Below, one piece after another: positions 27,651 through 36,615 of a stretch of DNA of 64,000 nt. A program made the position numbers and the translations under genes. The first letter of the stretch is position 1. Every line of letters starts with the position of its first letter. The notes under the pieces are model-generated. The model was not told where the DNA came from. It made no database searches and saw nothing but the letters and a program-made list of their open reading frames with translations. The DNA is from Corynebacterium hindlerae. Its GTDB lineage: Bacteria; Actinomycetota; Actinomycetes; Mycobacteriales; Mycobacteriaceae. The stretch is taken from NCBI RefSeq assembly GCF_014117265.1, contig NZ_CP059833.1, positions 1,519,069-1,583,068 on the forward strand. The letters run 5' to 3'.

Positions 27651-28142
27651 CTAGTTCTTAGTACAGTGCTCTTCCAGCTTCTCGCGCGTGGTACCAATCG
27701 GAGGTGCTTCCCACTGGTCGCGTACCAGTTCGCCTTCAGGCCAAGCTTGCAATTCTTTCAGTTGTAGGCTCACAGGTCGGATGAGCTTTCCTTTGTCGAA
27801 AAAACTGTGCTTCGGATATGCCTCAGCAATTAAATACTTTTCGGGATCCGTCGGGATATTCGCGGGTACTTCTTCCCGCGAACCATCCGGGTCATTCAGG
27901 TTCACGGTGAAGTACCCAGTCATCGCGTCGTCACGCGTCAAATGTACCCAATCGGGGTTGTGGGAGCCATTTGGGCCGTCATACATGCCACCGACCACTG
28001 TAATTTCACGCACCTCTTCCCCCGGACACGCGTACACGTGCAATGTGATCGAACCATCGATGTCATGCGAAAAGGCCGTGTCACCAACGTGTGGGTAGCT
28101 CGGCAGCCACTTCACAAACACTCCGAACGCGATGACCAACAC
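27651..28142 (-). CDS. Hypothetical membrane-anchored protein, N-terminus possibly truncated
   Basis: The 163-aa frame begins at a GTG in the middle of a hydrophobic segment (VLVIAFGVFVKWL), followed by an outside domain rich in Asp/Gly (ITVVGGMYDGPNGSHNPDWVHL, YFTVNLNDPDGSREEV) and a C-terminal EKLEEHCTKN. The frame stays open for about 48 bp further upstream and would complete the membrane helix (LLIDCGGLFLVLV), but this part has no ATG or GTG and a TGA closes it. Either the GTG is used or the gene has lost its start. I recognise no family. Confidence 0.6.
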   Translation of the reverse strand: MLVIAFGVFVKWLPSYPHVGDTAFSHDIDGSITLHVYACPGEEVREITVVGGMYDGPNGSHNPDWVHLTRDDAMTGYFTVNLNDPDGSREEVPANIPTDPEKYLIAEAYPKHSFFDKGKLIRPVSLQLKELQAWPEGELVRDQWEAPPIGTTREKLEEHCTKN

Positions 28143-28219
28143 AAGAAATAATCCGCCACAGTCGATAAGCAGGTTGCATAGGCGCAGTCAGGAATTTACC
28201 CGTCGAAAATACAGCCAGA

Positions 28220-28254
28220 AAACCAAAAGCCCGGCCGACAACACGTCGACCGGA
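28220..28254 (-). terminator. Terminator of the DUF418 / exporter operon
   Basis: On the minus strand the stem CCGGTCGAC / GTCGGCCGG (one G-T pair) is followed by GCTTTTGGTTTT, 26 bp downstream of the DUF418 stop codon. Confidence 0.75.
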
Positions 28255-28279
28255 CATACAGTAGTTAATCTGCAACTGC

Positions 28280-29320
28280 CTAGTGCTTCCCCCACCAAGT
28301 AACCGTGCGCCAGAGCTTTTCCAGTGGGCCTTGGCCGAACTTGGCGAGCCATACGCGGGCCACCAGGGACTGGATGATGAGGAACACCACGCAGCCGCCC
28401 CACACCATAAACATTTGGGCGTCGGTGAGCCGGATGGGATCACTCTTGAGTAAGGCGCTGAGTGGAGCGAAGAATGGGATTGCGATGAGCACACCCACCA
28501 CGGTGGCGGACACGTAAGCGGTCAACGCCATGCGCCCCAGCGGAGCGAGAAACGCTACCAAACCGCTGCGCAGCGGGGTGTGCATCGCCAGTCCCACCAG
28601 TGCGATGTAGACAGCCGCCTGTCCCAGACCGGCATAGGCGCTGATGGGGCTAAAACCGGCGGTGTCAAGGTGAGTAAGCTGCAGCGCAATGCCGGGGATA
28701 GCGACGACAAGTCCGCCGATCAGCAGCATCAGTGCTGGTTTGGTGGATTCTTCAAACTTACGCGGAACATCGCTGAGCGCCAGGCCAAATCCCAACCAAA
28801 ACAGCCCTGGAATGAGCAGCATGCCACCAGCCATGCCACCGACCACTGTTGCAACAACTCCGATACCGAGGGAAAACGGTGCTCGATAACGCTCCGGCAG
28901 GAACGTTGTGGGCAGCAAGCAGACCAAACCACCGATTGCATATGGGAACAATGCTTCACCGGTTTGCAGAACCTGGTGCACGGCGCCCAGAAGCAGCAGG
29001 AACAGGAAGCGACGCAGCAGCACCACGCGCGGGTGTTCACTGCGCTTTTGCACGGACTGCCACAGGATGCCGAAGCCCACTCCGAACAGCAGGGAGAAGA
29101 TTGGGAAGAAGCGCTCCTGGAAGAAAAGATGCAGGAAGTTGTAGGAGCTTCCTGGCTGGGCATTATGCCATGGCACGTGCAGACCCATAATCGTGGCAAC
29201 GTTTGCGAACAAAATGCCGCAAACTGCTAAGCCTCGAACAACGTCAAGGCTCATCAGGCGACGGGCACCAGAGGAGGTGGTGGCTCGTTCCAGTGAGTTA
29301 GACATAGCGTGTTTTGACAT
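28280..29320 (-). CDS. DUF418 (YeiB-like) membrane protein
   Basis: The 346-aa polytopic protein shows the family pattern: RLMSLDVVRGLAVCGILFANV at the N-terminus, FFQERFFPIFSLLFGVGFGI in the middle, and the C-terminal DUF418 part with SAYAGLGQAAVYIAL, LAPLGRMALTAYVSATVVG and VWGGCVVFLIIQSLVARVWLAKFGQGPLEKLWR. Function is unknown; relatives resemble acyltransferase-like membrane proteins. The ATG at 29320 lies 13 bp after the permease stop, so it ends the ABC exporter operon. Confidence 0.88.
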   Translation of the reverse strand: MSKHAMSNSLERATTSSGARRLMSLDVVRGLAVCGILFANVATIMGLHVPWHNAQPGSSYNFLHLFFQERFFPIFSLLFGVGFGILWQSVQKRSEHPRVVLLRRFLFLLLLGAVHQVLQTGEALFPYAIGGLVCLLPTTFLPERYRAPFSLGIGVVATVVGGMAGGMLLIPGLFWLGFGLALSDVPRKFEESTKPALMLLIGGLVVAIPGIALQLTHLDTAGFSPISAYAGLGQAAVYIALVGLAMHTPLRSGLVAFLAPLGRMALTAYVSATVVGVLIAIPFFAPLSALLKSDPIRLTDAQMFMVWGGCVVFLIIQSLVARVWLAKFGQGPLEKLWRTVTWWGKH

Positions 29321-29333
29321 CTTCAACTTTCTT

Positions 29334-30728
29334 TTAATCGTTACGCCTGCGACCAGCTGCTAGCACCCGAGAGCGTAGTGGTTCTACCGCCACCAAGGCC
29401 AGTAGTGTGAGTCCCCATCCCGCGAGGAGGAACAGTAGTGCGTTAAGCATTCGGTACGGGATGTTCATTTCGCTCACTGACCCGAAAATCAACATCAACA
29501 TACTGCTGCCAAGGGCGAACCCTACCAGGCTCACCAACACAATTGGAGACATAATCTGGATCGTTGCTACCGCCAAGTGGAAGCGGCGCGGCACGCCAAG
29601 CGCCGCCAACGCCCGGGTAAGAGACGCCTTTTCAAATACCTCGGATGCCTGACTCAGCAGGGTGGCCACCGCTGCGATGATAAAGCCGATGACCAGCGTG
29701 ATCATGACGCCTAGGTTCAGGTCCTGATACATCGTATGTAGCTCCTTGTCCTGCTGGAACACAGCAGAAAGGCCATCATTGCCACGTGGGGAGACCACAA
29801 GCACACCGACTAGCACACCGTAAAAGGCCGTTGAGGAGCTGCGTCGCCAAGTAGCGCGTCCGTCGGTAAAAATGCGGCGGGTCGCCACAAAATGCTGCGT
29901 CCCAGGCAGAATCCCCATGATGCGGTACCAGATCTGCAGTACCAGTGGCATCCCGACGTTCAGCACCGACACCATAATGAAAGCGACCACACCCATGCCC
30001 AACAGAAACTCAATATCCGTAGAGGGTTGCTGCACACTGAGCCACATCATCCCAGCCAGCACCACCAGGATCGTCACCAGCAGTCGCCACCACTTCAATG
30101 CCTTCGGTATTTCCCGGCGCGCCACCCCAAGCGGGGAAACCATCACACGCTGCATACCGATCACCGAGGACAGCACCGCCAAGAGCAGCAGTAACGCTGC
30201 CACCGCAAGGTAACCCCACCACGGCAGGTACAGTTCCGTGGCGGTTAACCGGTGGCCCTGGAAAGTGAAGTTGGCACCAAGCGGGGCGGTGAACAGCGCC
30301 AAAAGCAAACCGAGCCCAATGCCGAACACGCCCTGGACCGCCGTTTCAAAGGCGGTAATGCGAGTGATGTCTGCGGAGGAAAGACCAATGAGCCGAAGCG
30401 CAGCCAACCGGTGCTCCCGGCCCGACGCCCCCAGCACCGCAGCTTGCGAGGTGAGGGAGAAGATAGCAGGAACTAGGAAGCCACACGCCACCAGCGCCAG
30501 GCCCACGTAGGCCTGGAGCACGTCCTTCGGGTCCTGGTATTGGCTCACCACGATCGGCAGATCGCTTTTCATGCGAGACCAGAACATCCAGGTGCCGCCG
30601 GCAACGATGAACGCGATCCAGGAGCAGATAGTGAGGGAGAAGATCGCCAGCCCGGACACTACACCGGTACCAGTGCGGGAAGAAAGCGACGCCTTTTGCA
30701 GATCCCAAGACAGTTGCATCGTGTTCAT
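29334..30728 (-). CDS. FtsX-family ABC transporter permease
   Basis: The 464-aa permease has two FtsX-like halves: an N-terminal helix (GLAIFSLTICSWIAFIVAGG), helices around ALVACGFLVPAIFSLTSQAAVLGASGREHRLAALRLIGLS (the cytoplasmic RLAALRLIGLSSADI motif typical of FtsX), and a repeat in the C-terminal half (SLTRALAALGVPRRFHLAVATIQIMSPIVL). Such permeases act with a LolD/MacB-type ATPase in peptide export or resistance. The start codon overlaps the ATPase stop by one base. Confidence 0.9.
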   Translation of the reverse strand: MNTMQLSWDLQKASLSSRTGTGVVSGLAIFSLTICSWIAFIVAGGTWMFWSRMKSDLPIVVSQYQDPKDVLQAYVGLALVACGFLVPAIFSLTSQAAVLGASGREHRLAALRLIGLSSADITRITAFETAVQGVFGIGLGLLLALFTAPLGANFTFQGHRLTATELYLPWWGYLAVAALLLLLAVLSSVIGMQRVMVSPLGVARREIPKALKWWRLLVTILVVLAGMMWLSVQQPSTDIEFLLGMGVVAFIMVSVLNVGMPLVLQIWYRIMGILPGTQHFVATRRIFTDGRATWRRSSSTAFYGVLVGVLVVSPRGNDGLSAVFQQDKELHTMYQDLNLGVMITLVIGFIIAAVATLLSQASEVFEKASLTRALAALGVPRRFHLAVATIQIMSPIVLVSLVGFALGSSMLMLIFGSVSEMNIPYRMLNALLFLLAGWGLTLLALVAVEPLRSRVLAAGRRRND

Positions 30729-31411
30729 CAGGAAACACCACCCAGAACGCGGTCATCATGAATAATGCCGTCACGGATCTCAATGCGGCGGTCCAGCCAC
30801 TTGGCTACCTTGGCGTCGTGGGTAACCATGATGAGGGTGGTGCCGTGGCCGGTGACCATTGTGGTGAGCAGCTGCATCATCTCGTGCCCCGTCGCTTGAT
30901 CCAGCGCGCCAGTTGGCTCATCGGCAAAAATCACGGCCGGCCTGGTCACCAGCGCACGTGCTACTGCCACGCGCTGCGCCTGGCCGCCGGACATGTTCGC
31001 GGGACGACGATGCGCCAATTCAGACAGGCCAAGCTGCTCCAGGAGATCCAGCGCACGCTTCCGAGCCTTGCCACGGGAAGTTCCCGACAGCATCGCCGGC
31101 AGCGCGATATTCTCCGCAGCGGTCAACTCCGGAAGCAGCTGACCGTCCTGAAACACGAAGCCAAACTTGGTGAGCCGGAGTTGGGAGCGCTGGGCGTCGT
31201 TAAGCTGCGCAATATCGGTGCCTTCAAAAAACACACTGCCGCTCGTGGGGCGCAAAATGCCGGACATGCAGTGCAGCAGAGTGGATTTACCGGAGCCCGA
31301 CGGGCCCATGATCGCGACTTTCTCGCCCGCGCCGATGGTGAGGTTGATACCAGAAAGCACAGGCGCCACACCGTAGGTCTTAGTGACATCATGCAAAGTG
31401 AATTGTTCCAT
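30728..31411 (-). CDS. ABC transporter ATP-binding protein, LolD/MacB/SalX type
   Basis: The 227-aa ATPase begins [14 protein letters not shown]. Walker A is GPSGSGKST, the Q-loop is [23 protein letters not shown], the signature is [15 protein letters not shown], Walker B is [12 protein letters not shown], and the H-loop is MVTHDAKVA. These are the markers of the family that works with FtsX permeases. It is divergent from the two-component genes, a common layout for antibiotic-sensing exporters of the LiaRS/BceRS type. Confidence 0.93.
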   Translation of the reverse strand: MEQFTLHDVTKTYGVAPVLSGINLTIGAGEKVAIMGPSGSGKSTLLHCMSGILRPTSGSVFFEGTDIAQLNDAQRSQLRLTKFGFVFQDGQLLPELTAAENIALPAMLSGTSRGKARKRALDLLEQLGLSELAHRRPANMSGGQAQRVAVARALVTRPAVIFADEPTGALDQATGHEMMQLLTTMVTGHGTTLIMVTHDAKVAKWLDRRIEIRDGIIHDDRVLGGVS

Positions 31412-31542
31412 GGCACCTATTACAGTCGCCCGCGGTGCAAAGCAACATGGTGCGGACAATGATTTCCGTGGTAGTGCTAGCACTACCGTGACTAAAGTGG
31501 AGGACTACGTGATTTAGGCGCGAGAAGGTAACAAGCGGGGAA

Positions 31543-32193
31543 GTGCAGGCGGTAGAGCGCATCGTCGAACTGACCGCTTCACGACGCGCCGTTGCCGACG
31601 CCTACGAGATCGAACGGCATCGCATTGAACGCGACCTTCACGACGGCGCCCAACAATACCTCGTAGCAGCGCTGATGAAACTGGGGGAGGCCTCGCTGGA
31701 CGCAACGGGTCCCGTCGCGGATCTGATCAGCGCCGCGTAGAAGGACGTGTCAGAGGGGCTCGAGTCCTTGCGTGCCACCGTCCGCGGAATCCACCCGCAG
31801 GTGCTCAGCGACTATGGATTAGTCGCAGCCGTTGAGGCGCACCCCACTGCACCTGCGGTGATGGCGCCGCACCCGCTTCCAGAACTTTCACCCAGTGTGC
31901 TGGCAGCTGGGTATTTCTTCGCCTCAGAGGCGCTGACCAATGCGGCGAAACACGCGCCGGATGCCACGGTGTCCGTGTTGCTCACCGCCGACGCGGACCT
32001 GAGGATTTCCGTGGTGGACGACGGGCCCGGCGGGGCCACGTTCACCCCAAACGGTGGTTTAGCGGGGATGCGGGAGCGCCTCGAAGCCTTCGATGGTTCC
32101 CTCGAACTATCCTCACCTATTGGTGGACCAACCAGACTCGTCGCCACCATCCCGTTACTGCTCGACCGTGGCGAGCCAGGAGTTGCCCCATGA
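31543..32193 (+). pseudogene. NarL-type sensor histidine kinase, N-truncated and broken by an amber codon
   Basis: A HisKA_3 segment with the phospho-acceptor His (ERHRIERDLHDGAQQYLVAALMKLGEA) is followed by an in-frame TAG at 31738-31740. The same frame then continues with KDVSEGLESLRATVRGIHP and a full HATPase domain (FASEALTNAAKHA, VVDDGPGG, GLAGMRERLEAFDG). Upstream of the DHp helix no transmembrane sensor domain is encoded: the frame is closed by TGA at 31510-31512. Thus both the sensor and the continuity are lost. The 3' end overlaps the intact response regulator gene by 4 bp. Confidence 0.85.
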
Positions 32194-32846
32194 ACATTGT
32201 GCTCGCAGACGATTCCGCCTTGCTCCGCGAAGGGCTCGCCGGCCTGCTGGAACGACGTGGCCACACGATCGTTGCTCAGGTTTCCGATGCTGACGAGCTG
32301 CTACACCTGTTTGACGACGCCGCAGCTCAGCCTTCCACGCCCGACATACTCATCACGGATGTGCGGATGCCTCCCAACATGGCCGATGACGGTCTGAAAG
32401 CCGCTGTATCGCTGCGCGCCGCCCACCCTAACCTGGCGATCATGGTGCTGTCGCAACACGTCGCGCCCGCCTATGCGGTGGATTTGTTCGCCGAGGCCAC
32501 CACCGCAGGCACCGGATACCTGCTAAAAGATCGGGTAGCGGACGTGGCGTCCTTCCTGCAGTCCTTATCTGTGGTTGCTGATGGCGGCACCGTCATTGAC
32601 CCATCCGTTGCCTCAGCCCTCATGTCCGCCGGCCGTTCGGGGCTAGGGGAACTCACCCCACGCGAGAAGGAAGTCCTGGAACTGATGTCACGAGGACTCT
32701 CCAACTCTGAAATCGCCACCTCGCTGGTGATCTCTGGCGCGGCAGTAGCCAAACATGTGTCCAACATCTTCCTCAAGCTGCGTCTGCCTCCCGAGGAAGA
32801 AAACCGGCGCGTGAAAGCTATTTTGGAGTACCTGACGGCTACCTAA
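32190..32846 (+). CDS. NarL/LuxR-family response regulator
   Basis: The 218-aa regulator has an N-terminal receiver domain (acidic pair DDS at residues 5-7, phospho-acceptor Asp in ILITDVRMPP, Lys in GYLLKDRV) and a C-terminal LuxR HTH (LTPREKEVLELMSRGLSNSEIATSLVISGAAVAKHVSNIFLKLRL). It overlaps the broken kinase gene (ATGA) and probably once controlled the divergent ABC exporter. With its kinase disrupted it may be an orphan or be driven by another kinase. Confidence 0.92.
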   Translation: MNIVLADDSALLREGLAGLLERRGHTIVAQVSDADELLHLFDDAAAQPSTPDILITDVRMPPNMADDGLKAAVSLRAAHPNLAIMVLSQHVAPAYAVDLFAEATTAGTGYLLKDRVADVASFLQSLSVVADGGTVIDPSVASALMSAGRSGLGELTPREKEVLELMSRGLSNSEIATSLVISGAAVAKHVSNIFLKLRLPPEEENRRVKAILEYLTAT

Positions 32847-32880
32847 CGCGTATCCGCTACGGCTTGGGCACCCTTTTTTT

Positions 32881-32912
32881 TGTGAACCTTGCAGCGAATA
32901 GTTGTGAACCTT
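32881..32912 (+). promoter_or_regulatory. Direct repeat upstream of metY
   Basis: TGTGAACCTT occurs at 32881-32890 and again at 32903-32912, 22 bp apart or about two helical turns. It lies upstream of a TACACT -10-like hexamer (32947-32952). A candidate binding site for a methionine or sulfur regulator; unproven. Confidence 0.4.
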
Positions 32913-32985
32913 ACCTCCGATTAGGTCACCCTATCCCATGGCTCGATACACTGATCCCAAAAAGTAATCCACGCAGGGAGACACA

Positions 32986-34251
32986 ATGCAGGATCAAACA
33001 AAGCTCATCCACTCCGGCTACCAGCCAGGCAATACCGACCCCCGTCAAGTGCCGATCGTCCAGTCGACCACCTACACCTTCGACTCCTCGGATGACATCG
33101 CAGCGGTTTTTGACGAGCCCACCCACGCCCTGATCTACTCCCGCTTCGCGAACCCCACCGTGATGGCAGTAGAGGCGAAGGTCGCTGATCTCGAGGGCGG
33201 CGCCGCAGCCATGGCAACCTCCTCCGGACAGGCCGCCACCGCAATGGCGATCATGAACATCTGCTCCGCAGGCGATTCTTTCGTTTCCTCCTCGCAGATC
33301 TACGGCGGTTCCTCCAACCTGTTCGCAACCACACTCAAGCGCTTCGGCATCGACGTCATCTTCGTAGACCCGGACGCCTCCGAAGAAGAGATCGCCGCCG
33401 CGTTCCAGCCGAACACGAAGGCATTGTTCGGGGAAATTATGGCGAATCCGTCGATGACGGTACTGGACGTCGAAAAGTTTGCGCGCATTGCCCACAGCCA
33501 GGGCGTGCCGCTCATCGTCGACAACACCTTCGCCACGCCCGTCCTGTGCAAGCCGATTGAGCACGGGGCCGACGTCGTGGTGCACTCCACCTCGAAGTAC
33601 ATGGACGGCCACGCTATTCAGGTCGGCGGCATGATGATCGACGCCGGCACCTTCGACTACACCAACGGCAAATTCCCGGGGTTCACCGAGCCGGATGAGT
33701 CCTACCGCGGCGTGGTGTACACCAAGGATTACGCCGCAGCGCCGTTCGTCATTAAGGCCCGCATGCAGCTGCAACGCGACTTCGGCGCGTACCCATCCGC
33801 GCACTCCGCGTTCATGCTCAGCAACTCCCTGGAGAGCCTGGACGTGCGAATGCAGCGCCACTGCGCCAACGCGCTGCAGGTTGCGGAGTTCCTGGAGGGA
33901 CGCCCCGAAGTCGCGGAAGTCCGCTATCCAGGACTGAAGTCCTCGCCATACTACGAGCTCGCCCAGAAGTACTTGCCACACGGCGCCTCCGGTGTGGTTA
34001 CCATCGACCTCGCCGGCGGTCGTGAAGCCGGCACGAAGTTCATGGACGCGCTCAAGATCGTCACCCGCCAGGTGCACGTCGCCGACGCCCGTTCCTGCGT
34101 CCTCCACCCAGCGTCCACCACGCACCGCCAGGTCCCGGACGAGCAGCTGCCAGCCGTCGGCATCACGCCAGGCCTCGTGCGGCTATCCATTGGCCTTGAG
34201 CACATCGACGACCTGCTCGAGGACATTCAGCAGGCGCTGGAGGCACTTTAG
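32986..34251 (+). CDS. metY: O-acetylhomoserine sulfhydrylase
   Basis: This is a 421-aa PLP enzyme of the Cys/Met metabolism family. PIVQSTTYTFDS, YSRFANPTVMAVEAKVA, SSGQAATAMA and the PLP lysine in VVVHSTSKYMDGHA (about residue 208) are seen. The long form with LPHGASGVVTIDLAGG and LHPASTTHRQ near the C-terminus fits the MetY type (direct sulfhydrylation of O-acetylhomoserine with sulfide), rather than MetB. The ribosome binding site is AGGGAG. It is monocistronic or co-transcribed with the Rieske gene 15 bp downstream. Confidence 0.92.
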   Translation: MQDQTKLIHSGYQPGNTDPRQVPIVQSTTYTFDSSDDIAAVFDEPTHALIYSRFANPTVMAVEAKVADLEGGAAAMATSSGQAATAMAIMNICSAGDSFVSSSQIYGGSSNLFATTLKRFGIDVIFVDPDASEEEIAAAFQPNTKALFGEIMANPSMTVLDVEKFARIAHSQGVPLIVDNTFATPVLCKPIEHGADVVVHSTSKYMDGHAIQVGGMMIDAGTFDYTNGKFPGFTEPDESYRGVVYTKDYAAAPFVIKARMQLQRDFGAYPSAHSAFMLSNSLESLDVRMQRHCANALQVAEFLEGRPEVAEVRYPGLKSSPYYELAQKYLPHGASGVVTIDLAGGREAGTKFMDALKIVTRQVHVADARSCVLHPASTTHRQVPDEQLPAVGITPGLVRLSIGLEHIDDLLEDIQQALEAL

Positions 34252-34266
34252 ACCCATAATGAGCAT

Positions 34267-34653
34267 ATGGTCTGCTCTCGTCGTTTATTCTTGCTCGGCA
34301 CCGCGACCACGTTGTCCGGTGCTGCACTAGCCGCCTGCTCCGCGCTGGGGGAGAAGCCCGAGCCGGAACACATCGCCACGTTTGATGCTTCGGAGATCCC
34401 GGTGGGAGAGGCGGTGAGTTTCGGTAACTTCTTCGTCGCGCAGCCACGCGAGGGCCTATACAAGGCCTACAGCTCCGAGTGCACGCACCAAGGCGGCACC
34501 GTGGATACCTTTGAAAACGGTAAGGGTCGGTGCCGGGAGCATAACTCCACCTTCGACTTGGAAACCGGAGAAGTGACCTGGGGCCCGGCGCGCGAGCCAC
34601 TCAAGCCCGCCTCACTGGAAAACCGCGGGACCACGCTCTATCTGAACCCTTGA
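34267..34653 (+). CDS. Tat-exported Rieske [2Fe-2S] lipoprotein (paralogue 1)
   Basis: The 128-aa protein starts MVCSRRLFLLGTATTLSGAALAAC: a twin-arginine motif SRRLFLLG followed by a lipobox LAAC. The Rieske ligands are CTHQG (Cys, His) and CREHNSTFD (Cys, His) near residues 77 and 92. It is a small outside electron carrier anchored to the membrane, not part of the bc1 complex. A close paralogue lies at 47674-48048. Redox partner unknown. Confidence 0.88.
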   Translation: MVCSRRLFLLGTATTLSGAALAACSALGEKPEPEHIATFDASEIPVGEAVSFGNFFVAQPREGLYKAYSSECTHQGGTVDTFENGKGRCREHNSTFDLETGEVTWGPAREPLKPASLENRGTTLYLNP

Positions 34654-34654
34654 C

Positions 34655-34670
34655 GGTTTCACGTGAAACA
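34655..34670. other. parS-like site 1
   Basis: GGTTTCACGTGAAACA matches the ParB site consensus TGTTTCACGTGAAACA at 15 of 16 positions. It lies directly after the stop codon of the Rieske gene. Confidence 0.88.
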
Positions 34671-34832
34671 TCTCGGTTGAGAGGGGCGGGAAACGTGATA
34701 GGGATTCGTAGCGCGGGACAAATCCCTTCGCTTTGTCTTTGTATCTGCCCAGCACACCGAGCCACAACGGCGTAGGGATTGGAATACGAAAACAAATCGC
34801 TATCAGCCACCCCCAAACCAACCACTAGCCAA

Positions 34833-34857
34833 GAAAAAAGCACCCCGCAGGGTGCTT
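34833..34857 (-). terminator. Terminator of the dicarboxylate symporter gene
   Basis: On the minus strand AGCACCC-TGC-GGGTGCT is followed by TTTTTTC, about 12 bp after the stop codon. It is a textbook rho-independent terminator. The preceding 160 bp (34671-34832) hold nothing else I recognise. Confidence 0.88.
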
Positions 34858-34869
34858 CTTACTTCTGGA

Positions 34870-36093
34870 TTACTTTCCGAAGACCTCTCGGGTGAGTTCT
34901 TCCTCGCCCTCCAGGTTGGTTTCCTTCACGAGCTTCCCGCCAGCGAACTTGTTCACCATGATGGCGATGGCGCCATCGCCGGTGACATTACATGCGGTAC
35001 CGAAGGAGTCGATGGCGATGTACGCGGCGATCATCAGCGCTACCTGACTTTCATCGAAGCCCAGGTTGGATTGCAGCAGGCCAACGGCGGCCATGATTGC
35101 GCCGCCCGGCACGCCTGGGGCCGCGATCATCATGATGGCCAGCAGGAAGATGAAGCCAAACATTTGGGCAGGTGGCATATCCATGCCGTTCATCCACATG
35201 ATGGAAAAGGCGAAGAGGCCGATCTTCATCATCGATCCCGACAGGTGGATGGTGGCGCACAGTGGCACCACGAAGCCGGCCACGGCCTCGGATACCCCAT
35301 TCTTCAAGGTGGAAGCGTAGGTGACTGGGATGGTTGCTGCGGAAGAAGACGTGCCCAGGGCGGTGCCGTAGGCCGGCAGCATGTTCTTCAGTGCAACGAA
35401 TGGGTTCTTGCCAGATACGGCGCCCGCAATCACGTACTGCAGGAGCAGGACGATCCAGGTCATGATCGTCGCCAAGAGCAGCACCTTACCGAAGGCCGTC
35501 AGCGTCAGCATCAGGTTGCCGTTCATGCCCATGGACAAGAAGAGGCCGAAGATGAACACCGGCAGCAGCGGGATAACGAACTTAGCGATCACCTTCATGA
35601 TCACCTCGTTCAGTTCATCCGCCGCCGCGAACAAGGTGTCGGACTTCACGGCCGTCATGCCCAGGCCGACAGTAAAGGCGAGCAGCAGCGCCGCCATCAC
35701 TTCCATCGGCGCGGGCATCTCCACCTCGAAGTAAGGGGAGAGGGCAGTGGCGTCAATATCTTTACCTTCCACCATCTGCTGACCTTTAAGCAGCCACGGG
35801 TAGACGGTCACGGCGATGAGGTACGCGATGGAACCGGACACAATCGTGGAGGTGTAGGCAATGCCCGTCGTGACGCCCAGCCATTTGCCCGCGCCACGGC
35901 CGAGCGACGCGATCGCCGGGGTGATGAGGGCAAAGATAAGAATCGGCACAAAGAAGCCGAGGAAGTTACCAAACAAGCCGTTGAATGTCACGAAGACGCG
36001 GGCGAGCCATTCCGGGAAAATGAAGCTGCAGACGATGCCTAGGATGATCGCGACGATCACCTTAAACAGCAGCGATCCAGTGAATTTTTGCAA
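34870..36093 (-). CDS. Dicarboxylate/amino acid:cation symporter (DAACS family)
   Basis: The 407-aa membrane protein has the glutamate-transporter fold. The serine-rich hairpin is ALGTSSSAATIPVTY, followed by VVPLCATIHLSGSM and the HP2/TM8 region FIFLLAIMMIAAPGVPGGAIMAA and DSFGTACNVTGDGAIAIMV. It would import a dicarboxylate or acidic/neutral amino acid with Na+ or H+. The missing Arg/Asp substrate residue pattern is not enough to name the substrate (SstT-like specificity is possible). Confidence 0.9.
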   Translation of the reverse strand: MQKFTGSLLFKVIVAIILGIVCSFIFPEWLARVFVTFNGLFGNFLGFFVPILIFALITPAIASLGRGAGKWLGVTTGIAYTSTIVSGSIAYLIAVTVYPWLLKGQQMVEGKDIDATALSPYFEVEMPAPMEVMAALLLAFTVGLGMTAVKSDTLFAAADELNEVIMKVIAKFVIPLLPVFIFGLFLSMGMNGNLMLTLTAFGKVLLLATIMTWIVLLLQYVIAGAVSGKNPFVALKNMLPAYGTALGTSSSAATIPVTYASTLKNGVSEAVAGFVVPLCATIHLSGSMMKIGLFAFSIMWMNGMDMPPAQMFGFIFLLAIMMIAAPGVPGGAIMAAVGLLQSNLGFDESQVALMIAAYIAIDSFGTACNVTGDGAIAIMVNKFAGGKLVKETNLEGEEELTREVFGK

Positions 36094-36177
36094 TGGATTA
36101 CCTTTCTAAGAAAAACCACTTGTAGTATGCACGATCCTGGAATATATACAAAGTTTTTAGGTCGTAAGATAAGGCGT

Positions 36178-36615
36178 ATGACGATTATCTCGATTGTGGT
36201 TCTGGTTCTCGCGGTGCTGGCAATGGCCGTCGGTATGCTGGCGTGGACCCGCCACCTACCTGGAAACGGCCTCGTGGGCTTGAAGGTGCCTGAGGTGCGT
36301 AAGTCGAAGGAGACGTGGGATGTCGCCCACGCGGTGGCCGCCCCAATGTGGACCGCGGCGGGCGTATCGATGCTGTTTGGTGGGTTGGTAGGACTGCGCT
36401 TATCGACGCTCCCCGGGCTCATTTTCCTCATTGTCACCGTGTTCGTCGCCCTTGTTTTCTTAGGAATTGGTGCAAATCTCGGCGCTAAAGCGACCTATTT
36501 GATGGACCGGCAAGAAGACGAGGGCTGCGGCGACTCTTGTGGCTGTGGCAGTGAGGAGGAGAAGCCTGAGGTTGATGTCGCGGCGCTCCGGAGGGCAATG
36601 GGCAGTGACTCCTGA
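36178..36615 (+). CDS. SdpI/YhfL-family membrane protein
   Basis: The 145-aa protein has three hydrophobic segments (ISIVVLVLAVLAMAVGMLAW, WTAAGVSMLFGGLVGL and LIFLIVTVFVALVFLGIGANLGA) and the SdpI-type loop NGLVGLKVPEVRKSKETWDVAH. The tail has a Cys cluster CGDSCGCG that may bind metal. SdpI of Bacillus gives immunity to a toxin, but most members are uncharacterised. A TAAGAT -10 hexamer seven bases before the ATG suggests a leaderless transcript. Confidence 0.8.
   Translation: MTIISIVVLVLAVLAMAVGMLAWTRHLPGNGLVGLKVPEVRKSKETWDVAHAVAAPMWTAAGVSMLFGGLVGLRLSTLPGLIFLIVTVFVALVFLGIGANLGAKATYLMDRQEDEGCGDSCGCGSEEEKPEVDVAALRRAMGSDS

Noticed and set aside
27483..27767. Plus-strand open frame with LKLQEEVGELFAALRGEHPVVHMI
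   Set aside because: Its second half is antisense to the hypothetical gene at 27651-28142, no ribosome binding site is present, and no family fits.
31738..31740. In-frame TAG as a recoded (pyrrolysine) or readthrough codon
   Set aside because: The kinase also lacks its sensor domain, no recoding machinery is visible, and simple decay explains both.
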